From NCBI GenBank assembly GCA_002328745.1, contig DCVQ01000029.1, positions 1-25,975 of the forward strand: DNA of 25,975 nt. Direction: 5' to 3'. Numbering within the stretch: the stretch's first letter is position 1; every line of letters starts with the position of its first letter. The notes under the pieces were generated by a model. The model made no database searches. It had not been told where the DNA came from and saw only the letters and a program-made list of their open reading frames with translations. This document shows positions 1 through 8,618 of the stretch, in pieces. The stretch is from Actinobacteria bacterium UBA2184 (GTDB taxonomy: Bacteria; Actinomycetota; Coriobacteriia; Anaerosomatales; Anaerosomataceae). Both the position numbers and the translations under genes were made by a program.

Positions 1-853
1 CGCGCTCGTCATGCCCGCCGCCGAGACCGGCGCCGCGCATGCGGCCCACCGCATCGAGCTCGTCGATGAACACGATGCAGGGGCTCGCGGCCTTCGCCTG
101 CTCGAACAGGTCGCGCACGCGGCTCGCTCCGACACCGACGAACATCTCCACGAAGTCGGAGCCGGAGATGGTGAAGAACGGCACGCCGGCCTCGCCGGCC
201 ACGGCGCGAGCGAGCAGCGTCTTGCCGGTGCCCGGAGGGCCAACGAGCAGCACGCCCTTCGGGATCTTGGCGCCGAGCGCCTGGAACTTGCCGGGGTTGG
301 CGAGGAACTCCTTTATCTCCTGCAGCTCCTCGACCGCCTCGTTCACGCCCGCGACGTCCTTGAACGTCACACGCGGCTGGTCCCGCGTGATGCGCTTCGC
401 GCGCGACTTGCCGAACGACATCACCTTGCTGTTGCCGCCCTGCATCTGGTTGATGAGCCAGAACATCACGATGACGATGATGATCACCGGGACGAACGAG
501 GTCAGCACGGACAGCCAGACCTTGTCGTCCTGCATGTTGACCTTGTAGCCCTCGATCGGCTCGTGCTCCTCGAGGCTTGCCACGAGGGCCTCGTTCGCGA
601 GATACGTCGTCTCGTAGTCCTTCGCCTCGCCCGCCTCGGCAGCGTCCTTGTCGGGGTAGTACGAGCCCTCCACCTTCTGGCTGCGCGCGAAGACCTCGGC
701 GGAGACCACACGATCATCCTTGAGGGCTGCCACGAAGGTCGACACATCGAGCTCGTCGACCACACCGGCCGGGCGCAACGTGTTCGCGATGAACAGCAGG
801 CCCGCCACGATGATGAAGAGGTAGAGGAGCGCCGTCCTCAGGTTACGGTTCAC
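1..853 (-). CDS. ftsH: FtsH, ATP-dependent membrane zinc metalloprotease (5' part only)
   Basis: FtsH is a membrane-anchored AAA+ protease that degrades misfolded membrane and regulatory proteins. The reading frame gives about 284 residues before it leaves the window at base 1, so the second region of homology and the zinc-binding HEXXH protease domain are missing. What is visible is an N-terminal membrane helix (about residues 7-24), an extracytoplasmic segment, a second helix (about 118-136), and the AAA domain with Walker A GPPGTGKT at 205-212 and Walker B FIDEL with D264/E265. I chose the GTG at 851-853 because AAGGAG lies about 9 bases upstream. The gene follows hpt by 23 bases, so tilS-hpt-ftsH is probably one operon, an order common in Gram-positive bacteria. 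Identity is certain; only the length is unknown. Confidence 0.97.
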   Translation of the reverse strand, partial: MNRNLRTALLYLFIIVAGLLFIANTLRPAGVVDELDVSTFVAALKDDRVVSAEVFARSQKVEGSYYPDKDAAEAGEAKDYETTYLANEALVASLEEHEPIEGYKVNMQDDKVWLSVLTSFVPVIIIVIVMFWLINQMQGGNSKVMSFGKSRAKRITRDQPRVTFKDVAGVNEAVEELQEIKEFLANPGKFQALGAKIPKGVLLVGPPGTGKTLLARAVAGEAGVPFFTISGSDFVEMFVGVGASRVRDLFEQAKAASPCIVFIDELDAVGRMRGAGLGGGHDER

Positions 854-876
854 GCGTGATGGCTCCTTGTCCGCCG

Positions 877-1428
877 CTAATCGGCGTAGATCGCCGGCTT
901 CAGGACTCCGATGTACGGGAGGTTGCGGTACCGCTCCGCGTAATCAAGTCCATACCCGACAACGAACTCGTCCGGGACCGTGAAACCGACGTACTTGCAG
1001 TCGATCGGCACCCGCTGCTTGCCTTCCTTGGAGAGCAGGGTGGCGACCTCGAGGCTCCTGGGCTTGCGGGACGCGAGGTTGCGAAGCAGATACTTTAGCG
1101 TCAGACCGGTATCGAGGATGTCCTCGATCACCAGCACGTCGCGGCCCTCGATATCTTCATCCAGGTCCTTGAGGATACGCACGACCCCTGACGACTTCGT
1201 GCTCGAGCCGTAACTCGACACGGCCATGAAGTCGATCTCGACCCTGTCTTCGATGGCGCGGGCGAGATCGGCGACGAAGAGCGCCGCGCCGCGCAGGACG
1301 GCGACTAGAAGAAGCGGCCTGTCCGAACCACGATAGTCGTCCAGGATCTGGCTTCCGAGGTCGCGGATCCGCTCTTGGATCTGCTCCTCGGTGAGGATCA
1401 CGCGCTCGATGTCCTCATGTATGCCCAT
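877..1428 (-). CDS. hpt: Hypoxanthine(-guanine) phosphoribosyltransferase
   Basis: A 183-residue purine salvage enzyme that transfers ribose 5-phosphate from PRPP to hypoxanthine or guanine in the cytoplasm. The PRPP-binding motif VLVIEDILDTGLTL is intact, as is the VSSYGSSTKSSG segment typical of bacterial Hpt, and the length is normal for the family. The ATG at 1426-1428 shares one base with the TGA of tilS (TGATG), which indicates translational coupling. A longer open frame extends upstream, but it lies inside tilS and shows no homology, so I did not use it. In many Gram-positive bacteria tilS, hpt and ftsH are co-transcribed, and the proteins TilS and Hpt are known to act together on ftsH expression in Bacillus; here only the gene order supports such a link. 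Confidence 0.96.
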   Translation of the reverse strand: MGIHEDIERVILTEEQIQERIRDLGSQILDDYRGSDRPLLLVAVLRGAALFVADLARAIEDRVEIDFMAVSSYGSSTKSSGVVRILKDLDEDIEGRDVLVIEDILDTGLTLKYLLRNLASRKPRSLEVATLLSKEGKQRVPIDCKYVGFTVPDEFVVGYGLDYAERYRNLPYIGVLKPAIYAD

Positions 1429-2864
1429 CAGACCTCTTCCGTCAGCCCGTCCGCCGCAACGCCGCCACTCTCGGACACACGCCACTCGATGTCCGCGACA
1501 CGCCTCGTCGCGTCGGTCACCCGGCACCCGTCGGCAAGCGTCACACCCGCCACCCAGATGACGTCCACGCCGGAACGCACGACCGGCGTTGTCGCCCTCA
1601 GGCGCCGCGGGACCCGTGCGTCCACGAACACGTCGGACACCTTCCGGCTGCCGCCAAGCCCGAGAGGGCGCATCCGGTCGCCGTCCCTCCAGGCGTCGGC
1701 AACGAGCGGCCACACGACCGCATCCGCGTCGATCGAGACCCTGTTCGGGCCCCGGGCGATGCGCCCGCGATCCCCCGGACTGCTTTCCAGGACTCCCCCG
1801 GCGCCGAGATCAAGGCGCCCGGGCAACTCAAGCAGGCCAGGGGCGAGTGACCCCGCCGCCGTTCCCCTTCGGGAAATTCTAAGTGTAGCGTACTCCGACA
1901 CGGCCCGCAGACCGAACGGCAGGTCTCGCGCGAAGCCTTCCTCAGCGATGCCGCTCACAATCGCTTCGACGTGTTCGAACTCCAGACGAGAAGCCTCAGG
2001 GAAGGCCCGGATGACCGCCTCCCGCATGACGCGGCGCGCCATGGGGCGTGACAGCGCCGCCATGAACGAGCGCTCGAAGACGAGCGCGCCCGCCTCGACC
2101 CGGGTGAAGTCGCGCACGAACGCGTCGGCCATCTCGGCGAGCAGCGCGTCGTCATCAGCGAGCAGCGTCATCGTGCGCATCGCCGTCGCGCCGAAGGAGG
2201 GATTCTGCGACTCGATCAGAGGCAGCAGCTCGTGCCGGACCCATGCCCGCTGCCTGCGCGTGTCACTGTTGGTGGCGTCTTCGCGCCACGCCTGACCGCA
2301 CGATTCGAGGTACTCGATCACATCGCCGCGCCGCGCGTCGATGAGCGGGCGCACGATACGGTCACGGACCGCCGCAATCGAGCCGAGCCCACCCGGTCCG
2401 GCACCGGTGACCAGCCGGACGAGGAACGTCTCGAGGCGATCGTCGGCCGTATGGGCGACCGCGATCCGGCCCCGGTAGGCCGGCACGCCGAGCGCCCGGC
2501 AGCGCGCGTCGAGTTCGTCGTCGGCGAACCGGTAGCGGATCCGTCTGCCGGCGTCCTCGAGGTTCAGGTCCTCCGCCGCGGCGTAGCCCGCGACATCGAA
2601 GCGGACGGACCGGCACGCCACGCCGAGCGCGTCGCACGCACGCACCACGAACTCCTCGTCAGCGTCGGCGTCCGCGCCCCGCAGCCCGTGGTTGACGTGC
2701 AAGACCGACAGGTCAGCCAACTCGCCGAGCGCCCCCGAGACCAGCAGACGCAGCAGCGCCATCGAGTCGGCCCCGCCGCTGACCAGGGCGAGCGTCACGG
2801 ACCCGGCGGGTAGCATGTCGTGCCGCAGAGCGGTCGCCTGCGCGATGTCGTGAAGCGCACTCAT
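1428..2864 (-). CDS. tilS: tRNA(Ile)-lysidine synthetase TilS
   Basis: TilS modifies C34 of the CAU-anticodon isoleucine tRNA to lysidine using ATP and lysine, so that it reads AUA. The 478-residue product has the N-type ATP-pyrophosphatase P-loop SGGADS at about residues 29-34, the downstream LHVNHGLRG and AHTADDRLETFLVRL segments of the catalytic domain, and a long C-terminal part with DGDRMRPLGLGGSRKVSD, the usual TilS C-terminal tRNA-binding domain. I placed the start at the ATG at 2862-2864, which gives the usual distance to the P-loop. The ribosome site there is poor, and a GTG at 2898-2900 is the alternative. It is the first gene of the tilS-hpt-ftsH cluster and is divergent from the formate dehydrogenase operon. 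Confidence 0.94.
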   Translation of the reverse strand: MSALHDIAQATALRHDMLPAGSVTLALVSGGADSMALLRLLVSGALGELADLSVLHVNHGLRGADADADEEFVVRACDALGVACRSVRFDVAGYAAAEDLNLEDAGRRIRYRFADDELDARCRALGVPAYRGRIAVAHTADDRLETFLVRLVTGAGPGGLGSIAAVRDRIVRPLIDARRGDVIEYLESCGQAWREDATNSDTRRQRAWVRHELLPLIESQNPSFGATAMRTMTLLADDDALLAEMADAFVRDFTRVEAGALVFERSFMAALSRPMARRVMREAVIRAFPEASRLEFEHVEAIVSGIAEEGFARDLPFGLRAVSEYATLRISRRGTAAGSLAPGLLELPGRLDLGAGGVLESSPGDRGRIARGPNRVSIDADAVVWPLVADAWRDGDRMRPLGLGGSRKVSDVFVDARVPRRLRATTPVVRSGVDVIWVAGVTLADGCRVTDATRRVADIEWRVSESGGVAADGLTEEV

Positions 2865-2972
2865 GGAGGTAAGGGTACGCCAGCTGCTCCGGCAGCACAC
2901 CTGCCATCACGCCCCGATGCGCCGTGACGCCCGTGTGACGCGCCGCCCCGGTCCGCGCGGAGGGAGCGTGTG

Positions 2973-2994
2973 CTTTGTATCACTTGCTACAAAG
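2973..2994. promoter_or_regulatory. Inverted repeat, probable operator of the formate dehydrogenase operon
   Basis: CTTTGTA (2973-2979) and TACAAAG (2988-2994) form a perfect 7-base dyad with an 8-base spacer. This stands out in GC-rich surroundings and lies directly upstream of a candidate -35 box. Its size fits a homodimeric helix-turn-helix regulator; the half-sites do not match the FNR (TTGAT) or CRP (TGTGA) consensus. The regulator is not in the window. The dyad is seen; the operator role is inferred. Confidence 0.5.
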
Positions 2995-2996
2995 TC

Positions 2997-3025
2997 TTGG
3001 ACTATTGTCGGGGCCGTGTGCTACT
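2997..3025 (+). promoter_or_regulatory. Candidate sigma70-type promoter for fdnGHI
   Basis: TTGGAC at 2997-3002 and GCTACT at 3020-3025 are separated by 17 bases, with TG just before the -10 (TGTGCTACT). The match to consensus is partial. Its position just downstream of the inverted repeat makes it the best candidate; transcription would begin near 3032 and leave a leader of about 325 bases. Confidence 0.35.
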
Positions 3026-3244
3026 CTCATCGCCAGGTAAGGGGGTCGTGTGAGGACCGGCATTCTTCACGCAGCATGTGGCAGGTACGGTGTCGCAGAA
3101 TCTGGCGATGCCGCTTCCCTGTGTGAGGCCGTCGCCCATACTCCGATCTGCCCCGGTACCCCCCACCGCTCGGCGTCTGAAGACGCGGGCACTACTGTTG
3201 GCGAGCGAGCTTCGCGCTTCGGCGAGGCCGGCCGGAAGGCCCGC

Positions 3245-3320
3245 CGCGACCAAAGCCGCGGGGTCGCGACAACGCGCACGGGGAGGTGATCGCACGCCGC
3301 GCGAGTCTCAACGCAGACTC
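3245..3320 (+). promoter_or_regulatory. Structured 5' leader of fdnG (two hairpins), type unknown
   Basis: CGCGACC (3245-3251) pairs with GGTCGCG (3262-3268) around a 10-base loop, and GAGTCT (3303-3308) pairs with AGACTC (3315-3320) around CAACGC. Both stems are perfect and lie in the untranslated leader of the formate dehydrogenase operon. A molybdenum/tungsten-cofactor riboswitch would be biologically sensible here, but I could not match its consensus, so the class is left open. GC-rich sequence forms such stems easily. Confidence 0.3.
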
Positions 3321-3358
3321 ATCCTATTCCCGAAACGAGATCATGTAGGGAGGCAAGC

Positions 3359-6300
3359 GTGAACCTTTCGAGACGAGGCTTCTTCAAGCTCACCGGCGCG
3401 ACTTTCGCAGCTGGTGCGCTCGCGGAGCTCTTCGGTCCCTCGAACGCGTTCGCTGCTGATGCTGTTCCGGAAATGCGCATCGTTGGGGCCACTGAGACCA
3501 CGTCCGTCTGCTGCTACTGCTCCGTTGGTTGCGGCAGCATCCTTTCGGTGAAGGACGGCGAGCTCATCAACCTCGAAGGCGACCCGGATCACCCCATCAA
3601 CAGGGGCGCGCTGTGTTCCAAGGGTTCGGCACAGTTCAACATCAGGAACGTGTACGACCCGGAGGACGGCAAGCTGATCCTCAACCCCGCCCGCCAGACC
3701 AAGGTCAAGTACCGTGCGCCTGGCACGTCGGAGTTCGTGGAGAAGGACTGGGAGTGGGCGATCGAAGAGATCGCCAAGCGGGTCAAGGACACCCGTGACC
3801 GCAATTACGAAGCGGTCGATGAGAACGGTGTCACCGTGAACCGCACCGAGGCCATCGCGAGCCTCGGCGGTGCCGCTCTGGACGGCGAAGAGTGCTATGC
3901 CATCCAGAAGTTCATGCGCGCGCTCGGCGTGACATGGATCGAACATCAGGCCCGTATATGACACAGCGCCACGGTCCAGGGTCTGGGCCAATCATTCGGG
4001 CGCGGTGCCATGACGAACCACTGGATCGACTTCAAGAACGCTGACGTCGTGCTGGCCATCGGCGGCAACAACGCCGAGAACCACCCGATCTCGATGAAGT
4101 GGGTTCAGGAAGCCAAGAACAACGGGGCCAAGTACATCGTCGTCGACCCGCGCTTCAACCGGAGCGCCGCGGTCGCGGACATCTACGGCCCGCTTCGCTC
4201 GGGTACGGACATCGCCTTCTACGGCGGCCTGTACAACTACATCATCCAGAACAAGAAGTACCAAGAGGACTACGTCAAGAACTACACGAACGCTCCATTC
4301 CTGGTGGCGGAGTCCTACAGCTTCAGCGACGGCCTCTTCTCGGGCTACGACGCCTCGAAGGGCAAGTACGATGCGAAGCAGTGGGCCTACCAGATCGCCG
4401 AAGAGGTCGTGTGGGACACGGCTGGTGCGTTCGCCTGGGTGAACAAGCCCGGCACACCGGCCTTCACGCCTCCGGTGTACAAGAAGGCCAAGACCGACCC
4501 GACGCTCTCCGATCCGCGCTGCGTGTGGAATCTCATGGCGGAGCACTACTCCCGCTACACGCCGGAGCTCGTTTCCTCGATCACCGGTATGCCGCAGGAC
4601 CGCCTGCTCGAGATCTACGAGGCGTATGCCGCGACCGGTGAGCCCGGCAAGGCTGGGACCATCCTCTACGCGATGGGCCAGACGCAGCACACCTACGGCT
4701 CGCAGAACGTGCGCGCCATGGCCATGCTGCAGATGCTCCTCGGCAACATGGGTATCGCCGGTGGTGGCGTCAACGCCCTTCGTGGCGAGTCCAACGTCCA
4801 GGGCTCCACGGACATGGCGATGCTGTTCCACATCATCCCCGGATACAACCCCACGCCGGCAGCGGCAACGCATCCTACACTGGGAGCGTACCTCGGAGTG
4901 ACGACGGTTCCGAACGGCTACTGGACGAACCGTCCGAAGTTCATCGTCAGCTATCTCAAGGAGCTCTACGGCGACTACGCGACGCTCGCGAACGACTACG
5001 CGTACGACATGATGCCGAAGCTCAACGGCAAGAACCACAGCCACATCTCCATGTTCGAGCAGATGGACACCGGCAGCATCGAGGGCCTGTTCCTCTGGGG
5101 ACAGAACCCCGCCGTCGGCGGTCCGAACTGCTCGCAGGAGCGCAGGGCGATGGCCAAGCTCAAGTGGATGGTCGCCGTCGACCTGTGGGAGACCGAGACC
5201 GCGATCTTCTGGAGTGACAAGGCCAACGTCGACCCCGCAACGATCGACACAGAAGTGTTCCTGCTTCCGGCCGCGTGCCACTACGAGAAGATGGGCGAGG
5301 TCGCCAACTCCGGACGCTGGATCCAGTGGCGCTACAAAGCCGTGGAGCCGCCCGGAGACGCCAAGGACGACCTCGAGATCGCAACCGAGATGGTTCTCAA
5401 GCTCAAGGATCTCTACGAGGCCGAGGGTGGCGCCAACCCCGAGCAGATCACCAAGCTCAGCTGGGACTACCTGGATGCCGATGGCCACGCGGATGTCCGC
5501 TTGGTCGCCCGTGCGGTCAACGGTTATACCGTCAGCGATGGCAAGCCGGTCAAGAACTTCACCCTGCTTGGTGCTGATGGTACGACCGCTTGCGGCAACT
5601 GGATCTACAGCGGCTACTACAACAATGTGGACTCGCTCGAGCCGCAGGATCAGGCAACCGGTGCCCGCAACAACGAGGACAAGCCGCTCGATGACGGCAT
5701 GCCGGCCATCGGCAGCTACCTTGGGTGGTCGTTCGCCTGGCCGGTCAACCGCCGCATCATCTACAACCGCGCGTCTGCGGATGCGGACGGCAAGCCCTAC
5801 AACGAGGCGAAGGCTATCGTCAAGTGGGACGGCGCCAAGTGGCTCCGCTCCGACGTACCTGACTTCGGTTACACGAAGGTCGTCGATGGCGAGGCGGTCG
5901 CGATTCCGCCGAACAAGACCGCGTTCATGATGAACGCCGAGGGCGTCAGCCGGTTCTTCGCATCCGGCAACGCCGACGGTCCGTTCCCGGAGCACTACGA
6001 GCCGTTCGAGTCGCCGGTGGACAACCAGATGTCGAGCCAGAACATCAACCCGGCGATCACCATCGTCGAATCCGCTGCTGCCACTCGCGGCACCCCGGAC
6101 AAGTTCCCCTACGTGATGACCACGTTCCGTCTTACCGAGCACTGGCAGACTGGTCAGCTGACCCGCAACTTGCCGTGGCTCGTTGAGACCATGCCGAAGA
6201 TGTTCGTCGAGATCTCGCCCACGCTCGCGGACGAGAAGGGCATCGTCTCCGGCGACAACGTCGTCATCCAGAACAATCGTGGCGCCATCACCGCGTACGC

Positions 6301-6502
6301 AATGGTCACCGACCGTCTCCAGCCGTTCACCATCGGCGGCAAGACGGTCCACCAGATCGCCGCTCCGTGGCACTGGGGTTACGGTGGCACCTGCGCCGTC
6401 GGCGGTATCGCCAACGACCTGACGCCCAACGTCGGAGATGCGAACACCATGATCCCCGAGTACAAAGCGTTCCTGGTCGATATCCGGAAGCAGGAGGTGT
6501 AG
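3359..6502 (+). CDS. fdnG: Formate dehydrogenase alpha subunit, selenocysteine-containing (FdnG-like), exported by Tat
   Basis: Catalytic molybdenum/tungsten-bis-MGD subunit that oxidises formate to CO2 on the outer face of the membrane. It has 1047 residues when the in-frame TGA at 3959-3961 is read as selenocysteine 201. The flanking sequence (HQARI-Sec-HSATVQGLGQSFGRGAMTNHW) matches the selenocysteine site of E. coli FdnG, with homology continuing without a shift on both sides. The N-terminus has the twin-arginine signal SRRGFFK and an AFA-AD cleavage site near residue 33. C51, C54, C58 and C86 bind the first [4Fe-4S] cluster. The C-terminal molybdopterin-dinucleotide domain is present (ALWxG-type end region LTRNLPWLVETMPKMFVEI). 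Start GTG at 3359 has GGGAGG upstream. It is followed after 3 bases by fdnH. Simple gene calling would wrongly split it into two genes. Confidence 0.96.
3959..3961 (+). other. UGA codon read as selenocysteine in fdnG
   Basis: The TGA lies exactly where E. coli FdnG and FdhF carry catalytic selenocysteine, which ligates Mo/W. The protein frame is conserved on both sides, and the next codon is CAC (His), as in the known enzymes. Selenocysteine insertion needs SelB and tRNA-Sec, which are not in this window. Confidence 0.95.
3973..3989 (+). promoter_or_regulatory. bSECIS hairpin of fdnG
   Basis: GGTCC (3973-3977) pairs with GGGCC (3985-3989) around the loop AGGGTCT, starting 11 bases after the TGA. 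The loop includes GGTCT, the same apical sequence as in the E. coli fdhF SECIS, and the spacing is the same. It should recruit SelB with Sec-tRNA. One pair is G-U. Confidence 0.85.
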
Positions 6503-6505
6503 ACA

Positions 6506-7333
6506 ATGGCTGAGACGGCTATCAAGTACGACAGCTCCAAGTGCACCGCCTGCAAGGGTTGCCAGGTGGCGTGCAAGCAGTGGAACCAGCTGCCTTCGCC
6601 GCTTCTGGCCGAGGAGTACGAGTTCACGAAGAGCTTCCAGAGCCCGCTCGACCTGTCCCCGAACACCTGGCTGATCATCAACTTCAGCGAGGTCAAGCAG
6701 GACATCGGGATCGACTGGAACTTCATGCGCAACTCGTGCTTCCACTGCACGGAAGCCGCGTGCGAGATGGCATGCCCCGTGGGCGCCATCTCCCATAAGG
6801 ACAACGGCGCCGTCGTCATCGATGAGGAGAAGTGCATCGGCTGCCGCTACTGCGTGGCGTCGTGCCCCTTCTCCGTTCCGCGGTGGGACGAAGCCAGGAA
6901 CAAGACGTTCAAGTGCTGGCAGTGCTTCGACCGCACCTCGGCCGGGCGCGCCCCCGCTTGCGTCTCCACCTGCCCGACCGGTGCGCTCGAGTTCGGTGAC
7001 CGCGACGAGATGGTTGCGGCCGCCAAGGAGCGCGTCGCCGAGCTCAAGGCCGCCGGATTCACGAAGGCCGAGCTCTACGGCGAGACCGAGCTTGGCGGCC
7101 TGCACACCATCGTCGTCGCACACCGCGGCCTCGATGCGCACGGCCTCAAGCGCGATCCCAAGATCGGCGTCACCGAGTTCTGGCAGCTGCTGAAGCCGCT
7201 CGGTGGCATCGCCGCCGCTGCCACCGTCGGTGGCCTTGGCTTCTCGTTCCTGATGTCCGCCAAGTACAAGCGTGGCGAGTTCACGTACGACGAGGCGACC
7301 GATACCGTTGTGGAGAAGGAGGTGGAGAAGTGA
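6506..7333 (+). CDS. fdnH: Formate dehydrogenase beta subunit, four [4Fe-4S] clusters, membrane anchored
   Basis: Electron-transfer subunit of 275 residues that carries electrons from the catalytic subunit to the cytochrome b subunit. Sixteen cysteines in four groups fit four [4Fe-4S] clusters: C13/16/19/23, C78/81/86/90, C110/113/116/120 and C137/140/152/156. Near the C-terminus a hydrophobic segment (about residues 196-217) followed by basic residues anchors it in the membrane, as in E. coli FdnH. The ribosome site AGGAGG overlaps the end of fdnG, and the ATG begins 3 bases after that stop. Its own stop overlaps the start of fdnI by four bases (GTGA). It has no Tat signal and is expected to travel with FdnG. 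A related HybA/HmcB-type ferredoxin subunit would look similar, but the context settles the role. Confidence 0.95.
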   Translation: MAETAIKYDSSKCTACKGCQVACKQWNQLPSPLLAEEYEFTKSFQSPLDLSPNTWLIINFSEVKQDIGIDWNFMRNSCFHCTEAACEMACPVGAISHKDNGAVVIDEEKCIGCRYCVASCPFSVPRWDEARNKTFKCWQCFDRTSAGRAPACVSTCPTGALEFGDRDEMVAAAKERVAELKAAGFTKAELYGETELGGLHTIVVAHRGLDAHGLKRDPKIGVTEFWQLLKPLGGIAAAATVGGLGFSFLMSAKYKRGEFTYDEATDTVVEKEVEK

Positions 7334-8007
7334 GGTACATCCAGCGTCAGAGTGCGTTCGCTCGCGGTCTCCACTGGATCCACACGATCGCGTGCCTCTC
7401 GCTGTTTGCAACCGGCCTGATGCTCTTCATCCCGCAGGTTGCAGGAGCGGTTGGCGTGGCGACCCTGAACGGCGCCCGCCTCGTGCACCGCGTCATGGCG
7501 GCGATTTTCATCGGGGCTCCGATCCTCGGGATCATCATCAACCCGAAGGGCTTCAAGCACTTCTGGAAGAGCATGGTCTTCAAGTGGGATGATGACGACA
7601 AGGAGTTCACGAAGAAGTTCTTCCCGTACCTGCTGTTCGGGGCCAAGCAGCACATGCCCCCGCAGCGCGAGCAGAAGTCCGGTCAGGTCGTCGCAGACGG
7701 CGCGATCGTGATCTTCTCCATCCTCATCTCGCTCACCGGTATCGTTCTGGTGTGGCCGGCCACCTTCGGTGGCGCCGGCAGCGCGATGTGGACGTGGAGC
7801 CTGCTGCTTCACGATGTGTCCATGGTGTTGCTCTCCGTGCTTCTGATCGCCCACATCTACATCGGTGCCGGCATCTTCAAGCCGTACCGGGGTATGGGCC
7901 GTCTGATGTTCGGCGACGGCAAGGTCTCCGAGACCGACGCCCTGTACCACTGGGGCACCTGGGCCAAGGAAGAGCTCCGCAAGGGCGACAAGGTGACGAC
8001 CGCATAG
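7330..8007 (+). CDS. fdnI: Formate dehydrogenase gamma subunit, cytochrome b556
   Basis: Integral membrane di-heme cytochrome b of 225 residues that passes electrons from FdnH to the quinone pool. Four hydrophobic helices are visible (about 14-36, 52-71, 121-142 and 156-180). Candidate heme-ligand histidines are H15/H18 in the first, H53 in the second, and H161 and H175 in the last helix, as in the FdnI/FdoI family. The GTG start overlaps the fdnH stop (GTGA), so translation is coupled. A 14-base-pair hairpin follows the stop and probably ends the operon. Confidence 0.94.
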   Translation: MRYIQRQSAFARGLHWIHTIACLSLFATGLMLFIPQVAGAVGVATLNGARLVHRVMAAIFIGAPILGIIINPKGFKHFWKSMVFKWDDDDKEFTKKFFPYLLFGAKQHMPPQREQKSGQVVADGAIVIFSILISLTGIVLVWPATFGGAGSAMWTWSLLLHDVSMVLLSVLLIAHIYIGAGIFKPYRGMGRLMFGDGKVSETDALYHWGTWAKEELRKGDKVTTA

Positions 8008-8041
8008 GGTTCGACTCGCAACAGTCACCTCACGTATGAAG

Positions 8042-8072
8042 CGAGGGCCGGGTCCAATGGACCCGGCCCTCG
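8042..8072. terminator. Bidirectional hairpin terminator between fdnI and the thioredoxin-like gene
   Basis: CGAGGGCCGGGTCC and GGACCCGGCCCTCG form a perfect 14-base-pair stem with the loop AAT. It sits between convergent genes, so it can serve both strands. There is no T-run on the plus side, which is common in GC-rich genomes. Confidence 0.8.
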
Positions 8073-8141
8073 TGCATGCCGCTTGCGATAGCGCCGTCGC
8101 GGATCGCCTGCAAGCCGGGCGCGAATGCGCCGGTGCCGACG

Positions 8142-8579
8142 CTACTGCTCGGTGCCACCCTCGGTGGGGATCTCCTCGCGGGGACCGGCATCTTCGCCGG
8201 TGACGTCGTCGATGCCACGGTCCATGAACTTGATCATGTTCTCCTTGCTCGCGGCTCCGGCGACACGATCGATCTCCTCACCGTCTGCGTCGAGCAACAC
8301 GAACGTCGGCGTGATGAAAACGCCGAACTCCTCTGCCTTCGCCAGCCCCTCGGAGGTCGAGACGTCGATGATCTCGAACTTCTCGATGCGCGGCTCGTAC
8401 TCTTCGCGCAGATCGGCCACCGTCGGCTCCATGGCCTGGCAGAACGGGCACTCAGGGTCGTAGAACTGGATGAAGTGCAGCGGCGCCTTCTCCTCGACCT
8501 TCTCCTCGCACCCCGCAAGTCCCACTCCGAGCGTAGCGATCAGGCCGAGCGCCACTACCACGGTCACGAATCGTCTCAC
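8142..8579 (-). CDS. Thioredoxin-like lipoprotein with CPFC active site
   Basis: A 145-residue surface-exposed thiol-disulfide protein. The N-terminus is a lipoprotein signal with lipobox LAGC (lipidated C24). The thioredoxin fold follows, with FYDPECPFCQAMEP (C44 and C47) and the cis-proline segment FITPTFVLL. The tail is acidic and rich in Glu/Gly/Pro. The GTG start at 8577-8579 has GGGGAGG upstream. It lies 39 bases downstream of the selenocysteine peroxiredoxin on the same strand, so the two are probably co-transcribed. I infer that it reduces the oxidised peroxiredoxin or other extracytoplasmic thiols. How it is itself re-reduced is not shown here: no CcdA/DsbD is in the window. Confidence 0.85.
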   Translation of the reverse strand: MRRFVTVVVALGLIATLGVGLAGCEEKVEEKAPLHFIQFYDPECPFCQAMEPTVADLREEYEPRIEKFEIIDVSTSEGLAKAEEFGVFITPTFVLLDADGEEIDRVAGAASKENMIKFMDRGIDDVTGEDAGPREEIPTEGGTEQ

Positions 8580-8618
8580 CGAAGACCTCCCCTCGCGTCG
8601 CCCCCAGGCGACGCCATG

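Larger units (their letters stand above)
2865..3358. other. Divergent intergenic region tilS / fdnG with regulatory content
   Basis: A 494-base stretch with no convincing gene. It contains an inverted repeat and a candidate promoter pointing to fdnG, then about 330 bases of leader rich in complementary segments. Short open frames in it (for example the GTG at 3050) have no recognisable product or conserved look. No tRNA-like T-arm was seen. Ribosome site GGGAGG at 3348-3353 serves the GTG start of fdnG. Confidence 0.6.

Noticed and set aside
3050..3289. Small open frame in the fdnG leader
   Set aside because: No homology, weak start context, and it overlaps other equally long frames; it looks like chance coding in GC-rich DNA.
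3959..3961. Frameshift or premature stop splitting fdnG into two genes
   Set aside because: The frame is continuous, the residue position is the known Sec site, and a bSECIS hairpin follows at the right distance.
3992..7411. 1139-codon open frame on the minus strand across fdnG and fdnH
   Set aside because: It is antisense to clearly homologous formate dehydrogenase genes; its composition (Val, Leu, Arg, Asp, His rich, no motif) is what GC-rich codon bias produces on the opposite strand.
8007..8030. T-loop-like GGTTCGACTC after fdnI, suggesting a tRNA
   Set aside because: The flanking bases do not form a T-stem, and no acceptor, D-arm or anticodon arm can be folded.
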